Numbered from the stretch's first letter, positions 35,478 to 45,277 are shown. The stretch: 64,000 nt of DNA from Pseudogemmobacter bohemicus (GCF_003290025.1 NZ_QNHG01000002.1:1248976-1312975), one strand, 5' to 3'. Notes: a model not told the origin generated them from the letters alone. A program made the numbers and translations.

Positions 35478-35837
35478 ATGAAATTCACCAAGGAACATGA
35501 ATGGCTGCGCGTCGAGGGCGACCTGATCGTGGTCGGAATCACCGAACATGCGGCCGAGGCATTGGGCGATGTGGTGTTTGTCGAATTGCCCGAGGCCGGG
35601 ACGCAGGTGGCGGCCGGGGATGAGGTCTCGGTGATCGAGAGTGTCAAGGCGGCATCGGATATCCTTGCCCCGGTTGAGGGCGAGATTGTCGCGGTGAATG
35701 AGGCGCTGTCGGACAATCCGGGGCTGGTGAATGAGGATCCGCTGGGCGCGGCCTGGTTCTTCAGGCTGAAGGTCGATGATCTGACCGTGGTGGATCAGTT
35801 CATGGATGAGGACGAGTATAAGGACTTCATCGGCTGA
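35478..35837 (+). CDS. gcvH: Glycine cleavage system H protein
   Basis: A 119-residue lipoyl carrier of normal length. The lipoylated lysine is K57 in SVIESVKAASDILAP; the start is MKFTKEHEWLRVEGD. It shuttles the aminomethyl group from GcvP to GcvT. It follows gcvT by 19 bp. Confidence 0.97.
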   Translation: MKFTKEHEWLRVEGDLIVVGITEHAAEALGDVVFVELPEAGTQVAAGDEVSVIESVKAASDILAPVEGEIVAVNEALSDNPGLVNEDPLGAAWFFRLKVDDLTVVDQFMDEDEYKDFIG

Positions 35838-35860
35838 GGCCGGTGCGGGTTTTCTGAGGG

Positions 35861-35946
35861 CCGGGGGGCAGTCCCCCCGGACCGAACTGAACGCCGGGGG
35901 ACCAGTCCCCCGGACCCCCTGGGATATTTAAGGACAGATGAAGAGG
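35861..35946 (+). repeat. Dispersed GC-hairpin/ATATTT element, copy 5
   Basis: Hairpin CCGGGGGGCAGTCCCCCCGG, a second one CCGGGGGACCAGTCCCCCGG, then CCCCTGGGATATTTAAGG and ACAGATGAAGAGG. It sits inside the gcv operon between gcvH and gcvP, so it cannot be a full terminator unless gcvP has its own promoter. Confidence 0.85.
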
Positions 35947-35982
35947 GGGCCGGGGGCTTCCTTTGCTGTCCGGAGGTGCGCG

Positions 35983-38829
35983 ATGAGTTTCACTCCGACC
36001 GACTATAACCCCTATGATTTTGCGAATCGTCGCCATATCGGGCCGTCTCCGGCCGAGATGGCGGAGATGCTGAAGGCGGTGGGCGCGGCCTCGCTGGAGG
36101 CGCTGATTGCCGAGACGGTGCCGGCTTCGATCCGGCAGGCGGATGCACTGTCCTGGGCGCCGCTGGCCGAGCATGAGCTGCTTTTGAGGATGAAGGAGGT
36201 CGCGGCGAAGAACCGGGTGATGACCTCGCTGATCGGGCAGGGCTATTACGGCACCGTCACGCCGCCGGCGATCCAGCGCAATATTCTGGAAAACCCGGCC
36301 TGGTATACCGCCTATACGCCTTACCAGCCCGAGATCGCCCAGGGCCGCCTTGAGGCATTGTTGAATTACCAGACCATGATCTGCGATCTGACCGGCCTCG
36401 ACGTTGCCAATGCGAGCCTGCTGGATGAGGCGACCGCGGCGGCCGAGGCGATGGCGATTGCCGAGCGTTCGGCCAAGTCGAAGGCGAAGGCCTTCTTTGT
36501 AGACCGCTTCTGCCATCCGCAGACCATCGCGGTGATCCGCACCCGGGCCGAGCCTTTGGGGATCGAGATCATCGAGGGCGATGTCGGTTTGCTGGATCCT
36601 TCGGGCGTGTTTGGCGCCATCTTCCAGTATCCGGGGTCTTACGGGCATGTGACGGATTTCACCGCGAAAATCGGCCATCTGCATGCGCATAAAGCGCTGG
36701 CGATTGTGGCGACCGATCTGCTGGCTTTGTGCATGTTGAAAGAGCCGGGTGCGATGGGGGCGGATATTGCGATTGGCTCGTCGCAGCGCTTTGGCGTGCC
36801 GATGGGCTATGGTGGCCCGCATGCGGCCTTTATGGCGTGTCGCGATGAGCTGAAGCGCAATATGCCGGGGCGGATTGTTGGTGTCTCGATCGACAGCCAT
36901 GGGACGCGGGCTTACCGGCTGTCCCTGCAGACCCGCGAGCAGCATATCCGGCGCGAAAAGGCGACGTCGAATGTCTGCACGGCGCAGGCATTGCTGGCGG
37001 TGATGGCTTCGATGTATGCGGTGTTCCACGGGCCGAAAGGCCTCAGGGCGATTGCCGAGCGGGTGCATTTCCTGACCCAGCGTCTGGCCAGGGCGCTGAA
37101 GGCCGCCGGGGCGAAAGTGGCGCCGAAGGCGTTTTTCGATACGATCACGGTTGAGGTCGGCGTGGGCCAGGCCGGGATATTGGCGGCGGCCCGCAATGAG
37201 GGGCTGAACTTCCGCAAAATCGGCAATGACCGGATCGGGATCAGCCTGGATGAGACCACCTCGGAAGAGGTGCTCAGCCGTGTTCTGCGGGCCTTCGGGA
37301 TCGAAGGCGTGCCGCCGCATCGGGCGGGGCTGGGCTTTCCGGAAGAGATGCTCCGGACCAGCGACTATCTCACCCATCCGGTCTTCCATATGAACCGGGC
37401 CGAGAGCGAGATGATGCGCTATATGCGGCGCCTGTCGGATCGCGATCTGGCGCTGGACCGGGCGATGATCCCGCTGGGATCGTGCACGATGAAGCTGAAT
37501 GCGGCGGCCGAGATGATGCCCATCACCTGGCCTGAATTCGGCTCGTTGCACCCGTTTGTGCCGAAGGATCAGGCGGCGGGCTATCAGGAGGCGATTGCTG
37601 ATCTGACCGCGAAACTCTGCGAGATCACCGGCTATGAGGCCTTTTCGATGCAGCCGAATTCCGGTGCGCAGGGTGAATATGCCGGGCTGCTGACGATCCT
37701 TGCCTATCACAAGGCGCGCGGAGAGCATGACCGGCGGATCTGCCTGATCCCGGTATCGGCGCATGGCACCAATCCGGCTTCGGCGCAGATGGCGGGGATG
37801 GAGGTCGTGGTGGTGAAGGCCTCGCCGAATGGCGATGTCGATCTGGATGACTTCCGCGACAAGGCGGCAAAAGCCGGCGACCGGCTTGCAGCCTGTATGA
37901 TCACCTATCCCTCGACCCATGGCGTGTTCGAGGAGACCGTGCGCGAGGTCTGCAAGATCACCCATGATCATGGCGGTCAGGTCTATATCGACGGCGCCAA
38001 TATGAATGCGATGGTGGGGCTGGTGAAACCGGGTGAGATTGGCGGCGATGTGAGCCACCTGAACCTGCACAAGACCTTTGCCATTCCGCATGGCGGCGGC
38101 GGGCCCGGCATGGGGCCGATCGGGGTGCGTGCGCATCTGGCGCCGCATCTGCCGGGGGATCCGGCGGGGGTCAGCGAGACGGATGCAGGGCCGGTCTCGG
38201 CGGCGCCTTATGGCTCGGCCTCGATCCTGCTGATCTCCTGGGCCTATTGTCTGATGATGGGCGGCGAAGGCCTGACGCAGGCGACGCGGGTGGCTATTCT
38301 GAACGCGAACTATATCGCGGCGCGGCTGAAAGGAGCCTATGAGGTCCTTTACATGGGCAATCGCGGCCGGGTGGCGCATGAGTGCATTCTGGACACGCGG
38401 CCCTTTGCCGATCATGGCGTCACGGTGGATGACATCGCCAAGCGTCTGATCGACAATGGTTTCCACGCGCCGACCATGTCCTGGCCGGTCTCGGGGACGC
38501 TGATGGTGGAGCCGACCGAGAGCGAGACCAAAGCCGAGATCGACCGTTTCATCACCGCGCTGCTGGCGATCCGCCAGGAGATCCGGGCGGTGGAGGCAGG
38601 CGAGATTTCGGCGGAAGACAGCCCGCTGCGCTTTGCCCCCCATACGGTGCAGGATCTGGTGGCGGACTGGGATCGCAAATACTCGCGTGAGCAGGGCTGT
38701 TTCCCACCCGCCGCCTTCCGGGTCGATAAATACTGGCCGCCGGTGGGGCGGATCGACAATGTCTATGGTGATCGGAACCTTGTCTGCACCTGCCCGCCGC
38801 TGGAGAGCTATCTCGACGCGGCGGAGTGA
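35983..38829 (+). CDS. gcvP: Glycine dehydrogenase (decarboxylating), P protein
   Basis: A 948-residue PLP enzyme, the fused one-chain form. The PLP lysine is K697 in [19 protein letters not shown]. The start is [20 protein letters not shown]. It decarboxylates glycine and loads the aminomethyl group onto GcvH. The ATG at 35983 has GGAGGT upstream. A repeat between gcvH and gcvP makes the gap 145 bp, longer than usual. Confidence 0.97.
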   Translation: MSFTPTDYNPYDFANRRHIGPSPAEMAEMLKAVGAASLEALIAETVPASIRQADALSWAPLAEHELLLRMKEVAAKNRVMTSLIGQGYYGTVTPPAIQRNILENPAWYTAYTPYQPEIAQGRLEALLNYQTMICDLTGLDVANASLLDEATAAAEAMAIAERSAKSKAKAFFVDRFCHPQTIAVIRTRAEPLGIEIIEGDVGLLDPSGVFGAIFQYPGSYGHVTDFTAKIGHLHAHKALAIVATDLLALCMLKEPGAMGADIAIGSSQRFGVPMGYGGPHAAFMACRDELKRNMPGRIVGVSIDSHGTRAYRLSLQTREQHIRREKATSNVCTAQALLAVMASMYAVFHGPKGLRAIAERVHFLTQRLARALKAAGAKVAPKAFFDTITVEVGVGQAGILAAARNEGLNFRKIGNDRIGISLDETTSEEVLSRVLRAFGIEGVPPHRAGLGFPEEMLRTSDYLTHPVFHMNRAESEMMRYMRRLSDRDLALDRAMIPLGSCTMKLNAAAEMMPITWPEFGSLHPFVPKDQAAGYQEAIADLTAKLCEITGYEAFSMQPNSGAQGEYAGLLTILAYHKARGEHDRRICLIPVSAHGTNPASAQMAGMEVVVVKASPNGDVDLDDFRDKAAKAGDRLAACMITYPSTHGVFEETVREVCKITHDHGGQVYIDGANMNAMVGLVKPGEIGGDVSHLNLHKTFAIPHGGGGPGMGPIGVRAHLAPHLPGDPAGVSETDAGPVSAAPYGSASILLISWAYCLMMGGEGLTQATRVAILNANYIAARLKGAYEVLYMGNRGRVAHECILDTRPFADHGVTVDDIAKRLIDNGFHAPTMSWPVSGTLMVEPTESETKAEIDRFITALLAIRQEIRAVEAGEISAEDSPLRFAPHTVQDLVADWDRKYSREQGCFPPAAFRVDKYWPPVGRIDNVYGDRNLVCTCPPLESYLDAAE

Positions 38830-38876
38830 GGGCCGATCAGGTGCGGCGGGCTGTCGACCGGTCCGGTTGAAAAAGG

Positions 38877-38950
38877 CGGGGGGCTGTCTGCCCCCCGGGA
38901 AGCGGCTGGCGCCGCTTCCTCCCCCCGAGGATATTTGAGGACAGATGAAA
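38877..38950 (+). repeat. Dispersed GC-hairpin/ATATTT element, copy 6
   Basis: Hairpin GGGGGGCTGTCTGCCCCCC, a second GGAAGCGGCTGGCGCCGCTTCC-type stem (38898-38919), then CCCCCCGAGGATATTTGAGG and ACAGATGAAAG. It follows the gcvP stop and marks the left border of the phage relic. Confidence 0.85.
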
Positions 38951-39122
38951 GTGAAGCGCGACTAATTGATCGGCAATTTGCGCCAATCGGATGTTGCGCG
39001 TAAAGCCTATATATTTCAGCTGGTTATGCAACTTTATCGTGGCGTAATTGGTTGTGCTGCCGCGATCTGTAAGTTATTGATTTTGTTGACGGTATTATGC
39101 CTCGGCGCAGCGATTGACGCAA

Positions 39123-39566
39123 CTATGCCTCGGACGCGAAAAACTCATCGTAAGCAATCAGATTCATGCACCGGAGCGCGCTGGTCATCGTCTCTTCTGC
39201 CAGGCGGGCAGTGATATCTGGCCATGCCCGCCTGGCAGCTACGGCCCTGTATCCACTTAGTTGGCTACGCTTCGAGAGAAATGCGCGGTAGTTGGTGATT
39301 TCTGTCTCAGGCCCCTTGATTAGTCGCAGAAGAGCCAAGTTGACGGCGGCATGATCTACTTCTGTCCAAGTTTCATCCGTAAAGTCCGGCATGAAGCCTG
39401 CCTGGCCCTGAGCCAGAGCCTCATAACGCGCGGGCATGGCTCCGCGAAGCCGCCAACTTGTCACAGTGCTTCGCCCTCAGCGAAGCGCCTCAGCCAGCCC
39501 TTGATCTGTCGAAGCAGAGAACCGTTGCTTCAAAAGTTCGATCTTTTCGGTCACGTCACTCGACAT
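39123..39566 (-). pseudogene. CI-like phage repressor interrupted by an in-frame TGA
   Basis: A 147-codon frame begins MSSDVTEKIELLKQRF at 39566 and continues ASTDQGLAEALR; codon 30 (39477-39479) is TGA, after which the same frame goes on as GRSTVTSWRLRGAMPARYEA and runs to 39123. The parts on both sides of the TGA form one helix-turn-helix of the phage CI repressor type, so the stop cuts the DNA-binding domain in half. Reinitiation at a GTG just after would give a 113-residue protein without DNA-binding ability. The relic nature of the region makes a nonsense mutation most likely; a sequencing error is possible. Confidence 0.75.
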
Positions 39567-39624
39567 GATGGGTCCGCCTTGGCATGTTGCAATGCGCCCA
39601 ATTCAAGGCGCAAAATGCCACGCC

Positions 39625-39831
39625 ATGTTACACATTGATACAGCCTCTGATGAGCTATTGAAGGCCGTGCGAGCGCATTTGGTGCAGCGCGGGACTTCGT
39701 TGGCCAGGTTCTGCAACGAGCACAGTTTTGTGCGTCAATCGGTTACGCTTGCGCTATCCGGTGCGAGGAATGGGCCACGGGCGAGGGTGTTGGCGGCGTG
39801 TTTTCTGGCAGAGGCCAGAACAACAGTATGA
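39625..39831 (+). CDS. Small HTH protein of a Mu-like phage
   Basis: A 68-residue protein starting MLHIDTASDELLKAVRAHLV and carrying one helix-turn-helix (SLARFCNEHSFVRQSVTLAL, then SGARNGPRARVL). It is divergent from the CI-like gene, in the position of the ner gene of Mu, and its TGA overlaps an ATG (ATGA at 39828-39831) that would start the transposase gene. Intact as far as seen, but probably without function in the broken element. Confidence 0.55.
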   Translation: MLHIDTASDELLKAVRAHLVQRGTSLARFCNEHSFVRQSVTLALSGARNGPRARVLAACFLAEARTTV

Positions 39832-40548
39832 CGACCGCCACACCCTCCTCATTACCCCAACCGAGTTTGCATCCCGCATCGGAATAGGCCTGCGGGCGGC
39901 ACAGACCGCCTTTCACAAAGCCGCTGAAGCCCGGAATTGGTGCGGTTTGCGCCTGCCAGTTTCACAGAGTCCCGGTCAGCGCGGTGGCGCAAATGGGAAT
40001 GTGTGGGCGCTTGACGTTCGGCTTCGCGATTCTTCCTTGCGCGAGCTTCCTGGCCTCTCTGCAACCCTGCCTTCAACGACCATTGAAGAGCGCCTTAAAG
40101 GCCGTGCCGAGCCCTGGCAGATTGCCGTTGCCGCCGACAAATACCGGGTCATCTCACCTGTGCTTCGGATGCGGCCGGGTTCTCCCGAACGGCACAAGCG
40201 TTCCGCGATCTGGCGGCGCGGCCCGCGCACCAGATTGGCAGCAGCTGGACCCAGGTGAAACAGCGGATGCTTTATGACTGGCGCAACGCGGCGGAGGGTG
40301 ATGTTTCCGGCGTGGTTCCCGGCTCTCGCAGTGATCGTGGGCAGCGGCGGGTGCGGATCAGCCGCGCGCGGGACACGGGATGCGGCCCTCCAGAAGATGT
40401 GCAGGATCAGATTGCTGGCAAACTGGCCGGGGTCGTGCGTGGCCTTCTGGCGAAGGGTCGCTCCAAGCGGAATGTGCGCATTCTCTGTGCGGTCGCGCGT
40501 CAGACGCTGACGGTGGAGGCCGGGGTCGAACTGCCCAATCATCCCTGA
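39828..40548 (+). pseudogene. Frameshifted, truncated Mu-type transposase A fragment
   Basis: The ATG at 39828 is coupled to the preceding gene but its frame ends after 19 codons. In another frame the expected N-terminal DNA-binding domain appears: LLITPTEFASRIGIGLRAAQ, then ARNWCGLRLPVS and GGANGNVWALDVRLRDSSL, up to about 40195. The frame then shifts again to QAFRDLAARPAHQIGSSW, then VKQRMLYDWRNAAEG and RGQRRVRISRARD, and stops at 40548. This order resembles the end- and enhancer-binding part of MuA; the catalytic domain is absent. The MuA call is by pattern and gene order. Confidence 0.55.
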
Positions 40549-40897
40549 CTGCGCGAGAGAAGATGATGGCCCTGATCCCTATCACGGGCAGCGCGCAGGG
40601 GGCTATGTCCGCCGATCAAAGTTGATTGGCAAGTTGCCCGGGGAAAACCGGGGGAAACTCTGGCACTGTCTGCGACAGCCATCACCTGGGCGCTTCAGGG
40701 GAGAATGCAACGATTGGAGAATGTTTTGACGCCGACAGGTTCAATCTTATCCGGCCTGGCGGCAGGCCACAGGAACGGTTTTTCTCATTGACCTGGGCGC
40801 CTGATACCTTCTCCCACATGATTGCAGAGGTTCAGTCGCTTTGCGCAGCTCCTCCTGAGTGGGACGCACTGTTGCTGGACACAAGGCCCTGCTGCCA
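40549..40897. other. Phage-relic spacer without a recognisable gene
   Basis: Short open frames here show no known product. One (40626-40901) contains RFFSLTWAPDTFSHMIAEVQ and WDALLLDTRPCCQ, which looks protein-like but has no good ribosome binding site. Confidence 0.35.
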
Positions 40898-41269
40898 ATG
40901 ACAAAGGGTTTTGCCGTGGCTTGTCGTCTGTCCAAAATGGCACAGGAGGTCGCCGCAGATATCGGACGGGCGCAGAACAACAGGACAGCGCTTTCAGCCG
41001 TGCCTCAGGGTCAGTTTAAATCCATTTTAAACAATGGTTTAAATCCAGCCGAATGGCGGGCGCAGCACCGCAGCGGGCACCCACCCGGAAGCGAAGCTGA
41101 CCCGGAACTCAGGGCCTTCATCCTCGACCGGATCGACAGCCAGACCTATGATCAGATCGTGAGCGCAGTTCGCGCCTCATTTCCCGCCGAGCGTCGGGTC
41201 TCGCGGTCCTCCATCGGCAGGTGGTGGCAGCGCTTCAACCACGCCACAGCGCAGCCCTCAACCGCCTGA
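40898..41269 (+). CDS. Phage-type small DNA-binding protein
   Basis: About 123 residues from the ATG at 40898 (an ATG at 40859 is possible). The first part contains KMAQEVAADIGRAQNNRTAL; the second, DPELRAFILDRIDSQTYDQI then RRVSRSSIGRWWQRF, looks like a helix-turn-helix ending in the recognition helix RSSIGRWW, as seen in small proteins of Mu-like phages. The function is unknown. It lies inside the relic, 90 bp from its estimated right border. Confidence 0.45.
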   Translation: MTKGFAVACRLSKMAQEVAADIGRAQNNRTALSAVPQGQFKSILNNGLNPAEWRAQHRSGHPPGSEADPELRAFILDRIDSQTYDQIVSAVRASFPAERRVSRSSIGRWWQRFNHATAQPSTA

Positions 41270-41417
41270 TCCTGGCTTACACCAGCAAATCCCGGAAATA
41301 GCCGCCTTCAGCCAGCCATTGCGGCCTCATTGGTAACACTGCGGGTTAATTGGTTACACAACAAAAGGGCGGGCGGGTTTTGACTTTGGCCGCGTGGCGG
41401 GATAGCGGTTTGCGGCC

Positions 41418-42134
41418 ATGAGTGAGAAAACAGCCTCTTTTCGCGGCGGCCTGCTGGCTGCCTTGCCCATTGTTATGGGCTATTTTCCGATTGCCTTTTC
41501 TTTTGGGGTCGCTGCGACCCGGGCGGGGCTGGGGCAGGCCGAGGCGGTGATGCTGTCGCTGGTGATCTATGCGGGTGCCTCGCAGTTTCTGGCGCTGAGC
41601 CTTGTTGCCGGCGGAGCACCGGTGCTGGTGGCGGCTTTCACCCTGATCGCGATGAATGTGCGGCATGTGCTTTATGGACCCGCGCTGATGAAGGAGGCGG
41701 GTCAGGACGGCTCTCGCCGATATGCCTGGGCCTGGGCCTGGGGGTTGACGGATGAGGTTTTCGGCCAGGCGCTTGGGGCGCTGGCGCGGGGACAGCGTTT
41801 CTCGGAAGGATATATGTTCGGGCTCGGGCTGGCCGCCTATATCTCCTGGGTTGCGGGCACGGCGGTTGGGGCATTTGCCGGTGGCGGCGCGCTGGATGGC
41901 TGGCCTGCGGTGAGCGCGGGGCTGGATTTCATGCTCTCGGCGCTGTTTCTGGCGCTTTTGCTGTCGATCCTGTCGAGGGCGGCTTTGCCGGCGATTGTGA
42001 TCGCTGTGGTGGCGACGGTTCTCGGCACGGTCTTCTGGTCGGGGACGGTCGGGATCCTCGCGGGGATGATCTGCGGCGCGCTGGCCGGCATGGCGGGCGG
42101 GCTTTTGGGCGGGCTGTTCAGGGGGCGCGGATGA
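41418..42134 (+). CDS. azlC: AzlC family amino acid exporter subunit
   Basis: A 238-residue membrane protein with the AzlC start pattern GGLLAALPIVMGYFPIAFSF and the conserved YAGASQFLALSLV (about 51-63) and NVRHVLYGPAL. With AzlD it exports branched-chain amino acids (BrnFE-type). It overlaps azlD by 4 bp (ATGA), so the subunits are translationally coupled. Confidence 0.92.
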   Translation: MSEKTASFRGGLLAALPIVMGYFPIAFSFGVAATRAGLGQAEAVMLSLVIYAGASQFLALSLVAGGAPVLVAAFTLIAMNVRHVLYGPALMKEAGQDGSRRYAWAWAWGLTDEVFGQALGALARGQRFSEGYMFGLGLAAYISWVAGTAVGAFAGGGALDGWPAVSAGLDFMLSALFLALLLSILSRAALPAIVIAVVATVLGTVFWSGTVGILAGMICGALAGMAGGLLGGLFRGRG

Positions 42135-42469
42135 ACCCGGATCTGATTTTGATGGCGGTGCTGGCGGGGCTGGCCAATTGGGGCTTTCGCGCGTTGCCGA
42201 TCCTGTTGATGCGGGGCGAGGCACGGCCTGGGGGGCTGATGGCGGGGTTCCTGGCCTCGACCGGGCCAGCGGCGATTGCGACGCTGTTTGTCGCCTCGGC
42301 TTTGCCGCGTCTGTGGCCGGAGCAGACCGACCTGGTGCCGCTGGCGATGGGCGTTCTGATCACGGTGCTGGCCTTCCTGCCACGCCGTTCGGTGGTGGTG
42401 GCGACGCTGGCAGGCTCGCTGGCTTATGGCATCGCCTTCGCACTGATGCATCCGGCGCTTGCAACCTGA
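42131..42469 (+). CDS. azlD: AzlD family exporter subunit
   Basis: A 112-residue protein with about four membrane helices and the family pattern GFRALPILLMRG near residue 18. It is the small partner of AzlC. Its start overlaps the azlC stop. Confidence 0.9.
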   Translation: MNPDLILMAVLAGLANWGFRALPILLMRGEARPGGLMAGFLASTGPAAIATLFVASALPRLWPEQTDLVPLAMGVLITVLAFLPRRSVVVATLAGSLAYGIAFALMHPALAT

Positions 42470-42505
42470 AGGTCAAAGCGGGATCATACCTGCAGGAGGT
42501 GTCCC

Positions 42506-42823
42506 ATGATCGAAATCTCTCCCAGCAAGGTGGTGCAGGTGATCTTCCTGTCGCGCGAAGGCCCGGCGGGCGAGGCGCAGCTTTACGCCTTTATCGACGG
42601 CTTGAATGATGAGGAAAAGGCGCATCTGACCGCCATTGCCTGGGTCGGGCGCGGCGCTTTCGAGACCGAAGACTACGCCGAGGCGCTGCGCACCGCCTAT
42701 ACCGAGGCGACCACCCCCACCGCAGATTACCTGATGGGGATGCCGCATCTGCCGGAAAACCTTGAATCCGGGCTTGAGGCGTTGGGCGTGGATGTTTCGG
42801 GCGAGGAAGAGGACCTCTTGTAA
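42506..42823 (+). CDS. DUF3775 protein
   Basis: A 105-residue acidic cytosolic protein with the DUF3775 pattern: an N-terminal helix, AHLTAIAWVGRGAFETEDYA (about 44-63), and TADYLMGMPHLPENLESGLE near the end. The function is unknown. It follows azlD by 36 bp with its own ribosome binding site (AGGAGG) and converges with xylB, with only 3 bp between the stops and no terminator. Confidence 0.85.
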   Translation: MIEISPSKVVQVIFLSREGPAGEAQLYAFIDGLNDEEKAHLTAIAWVGRGAFETEDYAEALRTAYTEATTPTADYLMGMPHLPENLESGLEALGVDVSGEEEDLL

Positions 42824-42826
42824 CCC

Positions 42827-44272
42827 TTACCCCGCCAGCGCGGGGTAGAGGCTGCGATAGCGCGCCCAGGCATCCTCGAACGCGGCGGTGAGGCCGGCTT
42901 CGGGAGCGATACTGGCTTTGGTTTCGGGGGCGGTGCAAACCCTTTCGGGGCTTTCCCCGGTTGCCGCCATCAGGCCAAGCCGCGCCGCGCCGAAAGCGGC
43001 GCCGAAATCGCCACCGACCGGCAGATCGACCGGCACGCCCAAAGTGGTCGCGATCACCTTCAGCCAATAGGCGGAATTCGAGCCGCCGCCGACCGCCGTG
43101 ACCCGGTCGATCCGGGCGCCGGCCTGGCGCAGCGCAGTCAGGTTGTCTTTCAGCGCGAAGGCGACGCCCTCCATCACCGCCCGGGTCAGGGCCTTGCGGT
43201 CAGATTCGTGCCCGAGCCCGGTAAAGGCGCCCCGGATCTTTGCGTCATTATGCGGTGTGCGCTCGCCCGAGAGATAGGGAAGGAAGGTGGCCGAACCCGG
43301 GACCACCAGGTCGTCGCCCAGTTCCCGCGAGAGATCGGCGGCACTGGCGCCGGTGATGCCGGCATACCAGTTCAGCGCGTCGGTGGCGGAAAGGATCACG
43401 CCCATCTGATGCCAGCGGTTTGGCAGCGCATGGCAAAAGGCATGAACAGCGCTTTCCGCCAGCGGGCGGAAGGCGTCATTCGCCGCAAAGATCACGCCGG
43501 AAGTGCCCAGCGAGACGAAGGCCTGGCCTTCGCGGATGGTGCCCATACCGATGGCCGAGGCGGCATTGTCACCGGCGCCGCCTGCGACGATCACCGGGCC
43601 GGTCAGGCCCCATTCGGCCAGCAATTCTGCCCGCAGCGCGCCACCAGGGGCCGAACCCTCGACAAGGCGGGGCATCTGGTCGCGCGTCAGCCCGGTCGCC
43701 GCCAGCAGGTCATCCGACCAGTCGCGCGCCGCGCAATCGAGCCAGCTCGTGCCGGCGGCATCCGACATTTCGGAAATATGCTCACCCGTCAGCCAGAGAC
43801 GCAGCGCGTCTTTCGGCAGGAGAACCATCGCCGTGCGGGCGAAAATCCCGGGCTCGTGTTTCGCGACCCAGGCCAGTTTCGGCGCCGTAAAGCCCGGAAA
43901 GACGATATTGCCGGTCACCTGGCGGAACTGTGGGTCGGTATCCATCGCGGTGGCCTCGACGCTTGCGCGGGTGTCGTTCCACAGGATCGAGGGGCGCAGC
44001 GCCTGGTCGGCGCGGTCGAAGAGTGTGGCGCCATGCATATGACCCGACAGGCCGATGCCGCGAATGGCGGCGAATTCTGCCGGATGGGCTGCGCGCAGTG
44101 CCGCCACGGCCTCCTGGCAGGCGCCGGTCCAGAGCGCGGGATCCTGTTCCGACCAGCCCGGATGCGGGCGCGAAACCGGCGTCGAAGCGCTGGCAGATCC
44201 GATGATCCGCTGCCCCGCATCCATCAAAAGCGCCCGAATGCCCGAAGTGCCAAGGTCCAGTCCGAGATACAT
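42827..44272 (-). CDS. xylB: Xylulokinase
   Basis: A 481-residue FGGY-family kinase. ATP-binding segment YLGLDLGTSGIRALLMD (2-18), substrate region GLSGHMHGATLFD (about 74-86), and GGAGDNAASAIGMG (about 230-243). It phosphorylates D-xylulose to xylulose 5-phosphate, the product of XylA in the same operon. It is the last of eight minus-strand genes. Confidence 0.92.
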   Translation of the reverse strand: MYLGLDLGTSGIRALLMDAGQRIIGSASASTPVSRPHPGWSEQDPALWTGACQEAVAALRAAHPAEFAAIRGIGLSGHMHGATLFDRADQALRPSILWNDTRASVEATAMDTDPQFRQVTGNIVFPGFTAPKLAWVAKHEPGIFARTAMVLLPKDALRLWLTGEHISEMSDAAGTSWLDCAARDWSDDLLAATGLTRDQMPRLVEGSAPGGALRAELLAEWGLTGPVIVAGGAGDNAASAIGMGTIREGQAFVSLGTSGVIFAANDAFRPLAESAVHAFCHALPNRWHQMGVILSATDALNWYAGITGASAADLSRELGDDLVVPGSATFLPYLSGERTPHNDAKIRGAFTGLGHESDRKALTRAVMEGVAFALKDNLTALRQAGARIDRVTAVGGGSNSAYWLKVIATTLGVPVDLPVGGDFGAAFGAARLGLMAATGESPERVCTAPETKASIAPEAGLTAAFEDAWARYRSLYPALAG

Positions 44273-44335
44273 ATCCGCCTCGCTGCAAAAGGATACCCCG
44301 GCCGCAATACGGCCGGGGCAGGGGTCAGTTCAAGC

Positions 44336-45277
44336 TCAGAACGGGCTGTCGGGATAGTAGTAGGTTGCCGCATTCTCCGGGGTGACCAGCACCGAGCCGA
44401 TGATGAAATCGCCTGAGACCGGCGCCTGCGACACGAGGCCGACGGCGGTGATCTCGATGGCGGTGGCGATCATTGCCGGCGGGTAGGTGACGTTTGCCGG
44501 AATCATCGCATCGCCGTCCATGGTGCGCTTGACCATCTCTTTCATGCCGGCGCCGCCAAGCACGAATTTGATGTCCTTGCGGCCAGCCGCCTCGATCGCG
44601 GCCAGCGCGCCAAGTGCCATATCGTCATCCGAGGCCCAGACCGCGTCGATTTCCGGATATTTCGACAGGAAGTCCTGCATCACGGTGAAGGAGTTGTCGC
44701 GGTTCCAGTTGCCATGCTCGGCGGCCAGAACTTCGATCCCCGATCCTTCGATGGCCTTCTGGAAGCCTTCGAGACGCTCATTGTCGATGGTCGTGGGGAT
44801 GCCGCGCAGCACGACGATTTTGCCGCCATCGGGCATGTTGGACTTCATAAACTCGCCCGCGACGCGGCCAAAGCCGGGATTGTCGCCTGCGACATAGAGA
44901 TCTTCGATGCCCTCGACCGCAAGACCGCGATCCACCACCGTGACCCAGGCACCCGAGGCTTTGACATTCTGCACCGGGCCGGTCAGCGGCTCGGATTCAA
45001 AGGGCAGCACCACGAGCGCATTGATCTTGCGGGTGGCCAGCATGTCCTCGATGTCATTGACCTGTTTGGCCGGATCGGATGCGGTGGCGAGCACGAAATC
45101 CAGCTCGGGATAGGCCGCTTCCAGCCGGTCAACAGTGACCTGGGCGAAGTAGTTCATGCCGCCCGCCCAGCCATGGGTTGCCGCCGGGATCGACACGCCG
45201 ATCACCTTGGTGTCCTGAGCCAGCGCGGGGCCACCCATGGCCACGGCCAGCGCAAGTGCCGATACGAAATGTTTCAT
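44336..45277 (-). CDS. Sugar ABC transporter substrate-binding protein
   Basis: A 313-residue periplasmic protein with a signal peptide (ALALAVAMGGPALA, cut before QDTK near residue 21) and the type I sugar-binding fold of the RbsB class (VIGVSIPAATHGWAGG near the start, DAVWASDDDMALGALAAIEA in the second lobe). It captures a sugar for the permease and ATPase encoded just upstream. The ATG at 45275-45277 has GGGAGGAG upstream. Confidence 0.92.
   Translation of the reverse strand: MKHFVSALALAVAMGGPALAQDTKVIGVSIPAATHGWAGGMNYFAQVTVDRLEAAYPELDFVLATASDPAKQVNDIEDMLATRKINALVVLPFESEPLTGPVQNVKASGAWVTVVDRGLAVEGIEDLYVAGDNPGFGRVAGEFMKSNMPDGGKIVVLRGIPTTIDNERLEGFQKAIEGSGIEVLAAEHGNWNRDNSFTVMQDFLSKYPEIDAVWASDDDMALGALAAIEAAGRKDIKFVLGGAGMKEMVKRTMDGDAMIPANVTYPPAMIATAIEITAVGLVSQAPVSGDFIIGSVLVTPENAATYYYPDSPF

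Larger units (their letters stand above)
38951..41363 (+). mobile_element. Relic of a Mu-like transposable prophage (left arm)
   Basis: A 2.4-kb insert of lower GC between gcvP and azlC. Gene order copies the left arm of Mu-like phages: a leftward CI-like repressor, then rightward a small HTH gene and a transposase N-terminal part. The outer part left of the repressor (38951-39122) has short AT-rich repeats such as CTAATTGATC, GTAATTGGTT and ATGCCTCGG (39099, 39125). The right side ends near 41343-41363 with GGTTAATTGGTTACACAACA, sharing TAATTGG with the left. Borders are my estimate; no target duplication was found. Confidence 0.6.

Noticed and set aside
35827-38643. A 938-codon open frame opposite gcvP
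   Set aside because: Same third-position GC artefact; the product is low-complexity and unrelated to known families, whereas gcvP is certain.
39477-39479. Selenocysteine reading of the in-frame TGA
   Set aside because: The position lies in a DNA-binding turn, not an active site, no SECIS-like hairpin was seen after it, and the surroundings are decayed.
38951-41363. An intact defence system or integron in the phage-like region
   Set aside because: Only broken phage genes and small HTH proteins are present; no nuclease, toxin or integrase was recognisable.
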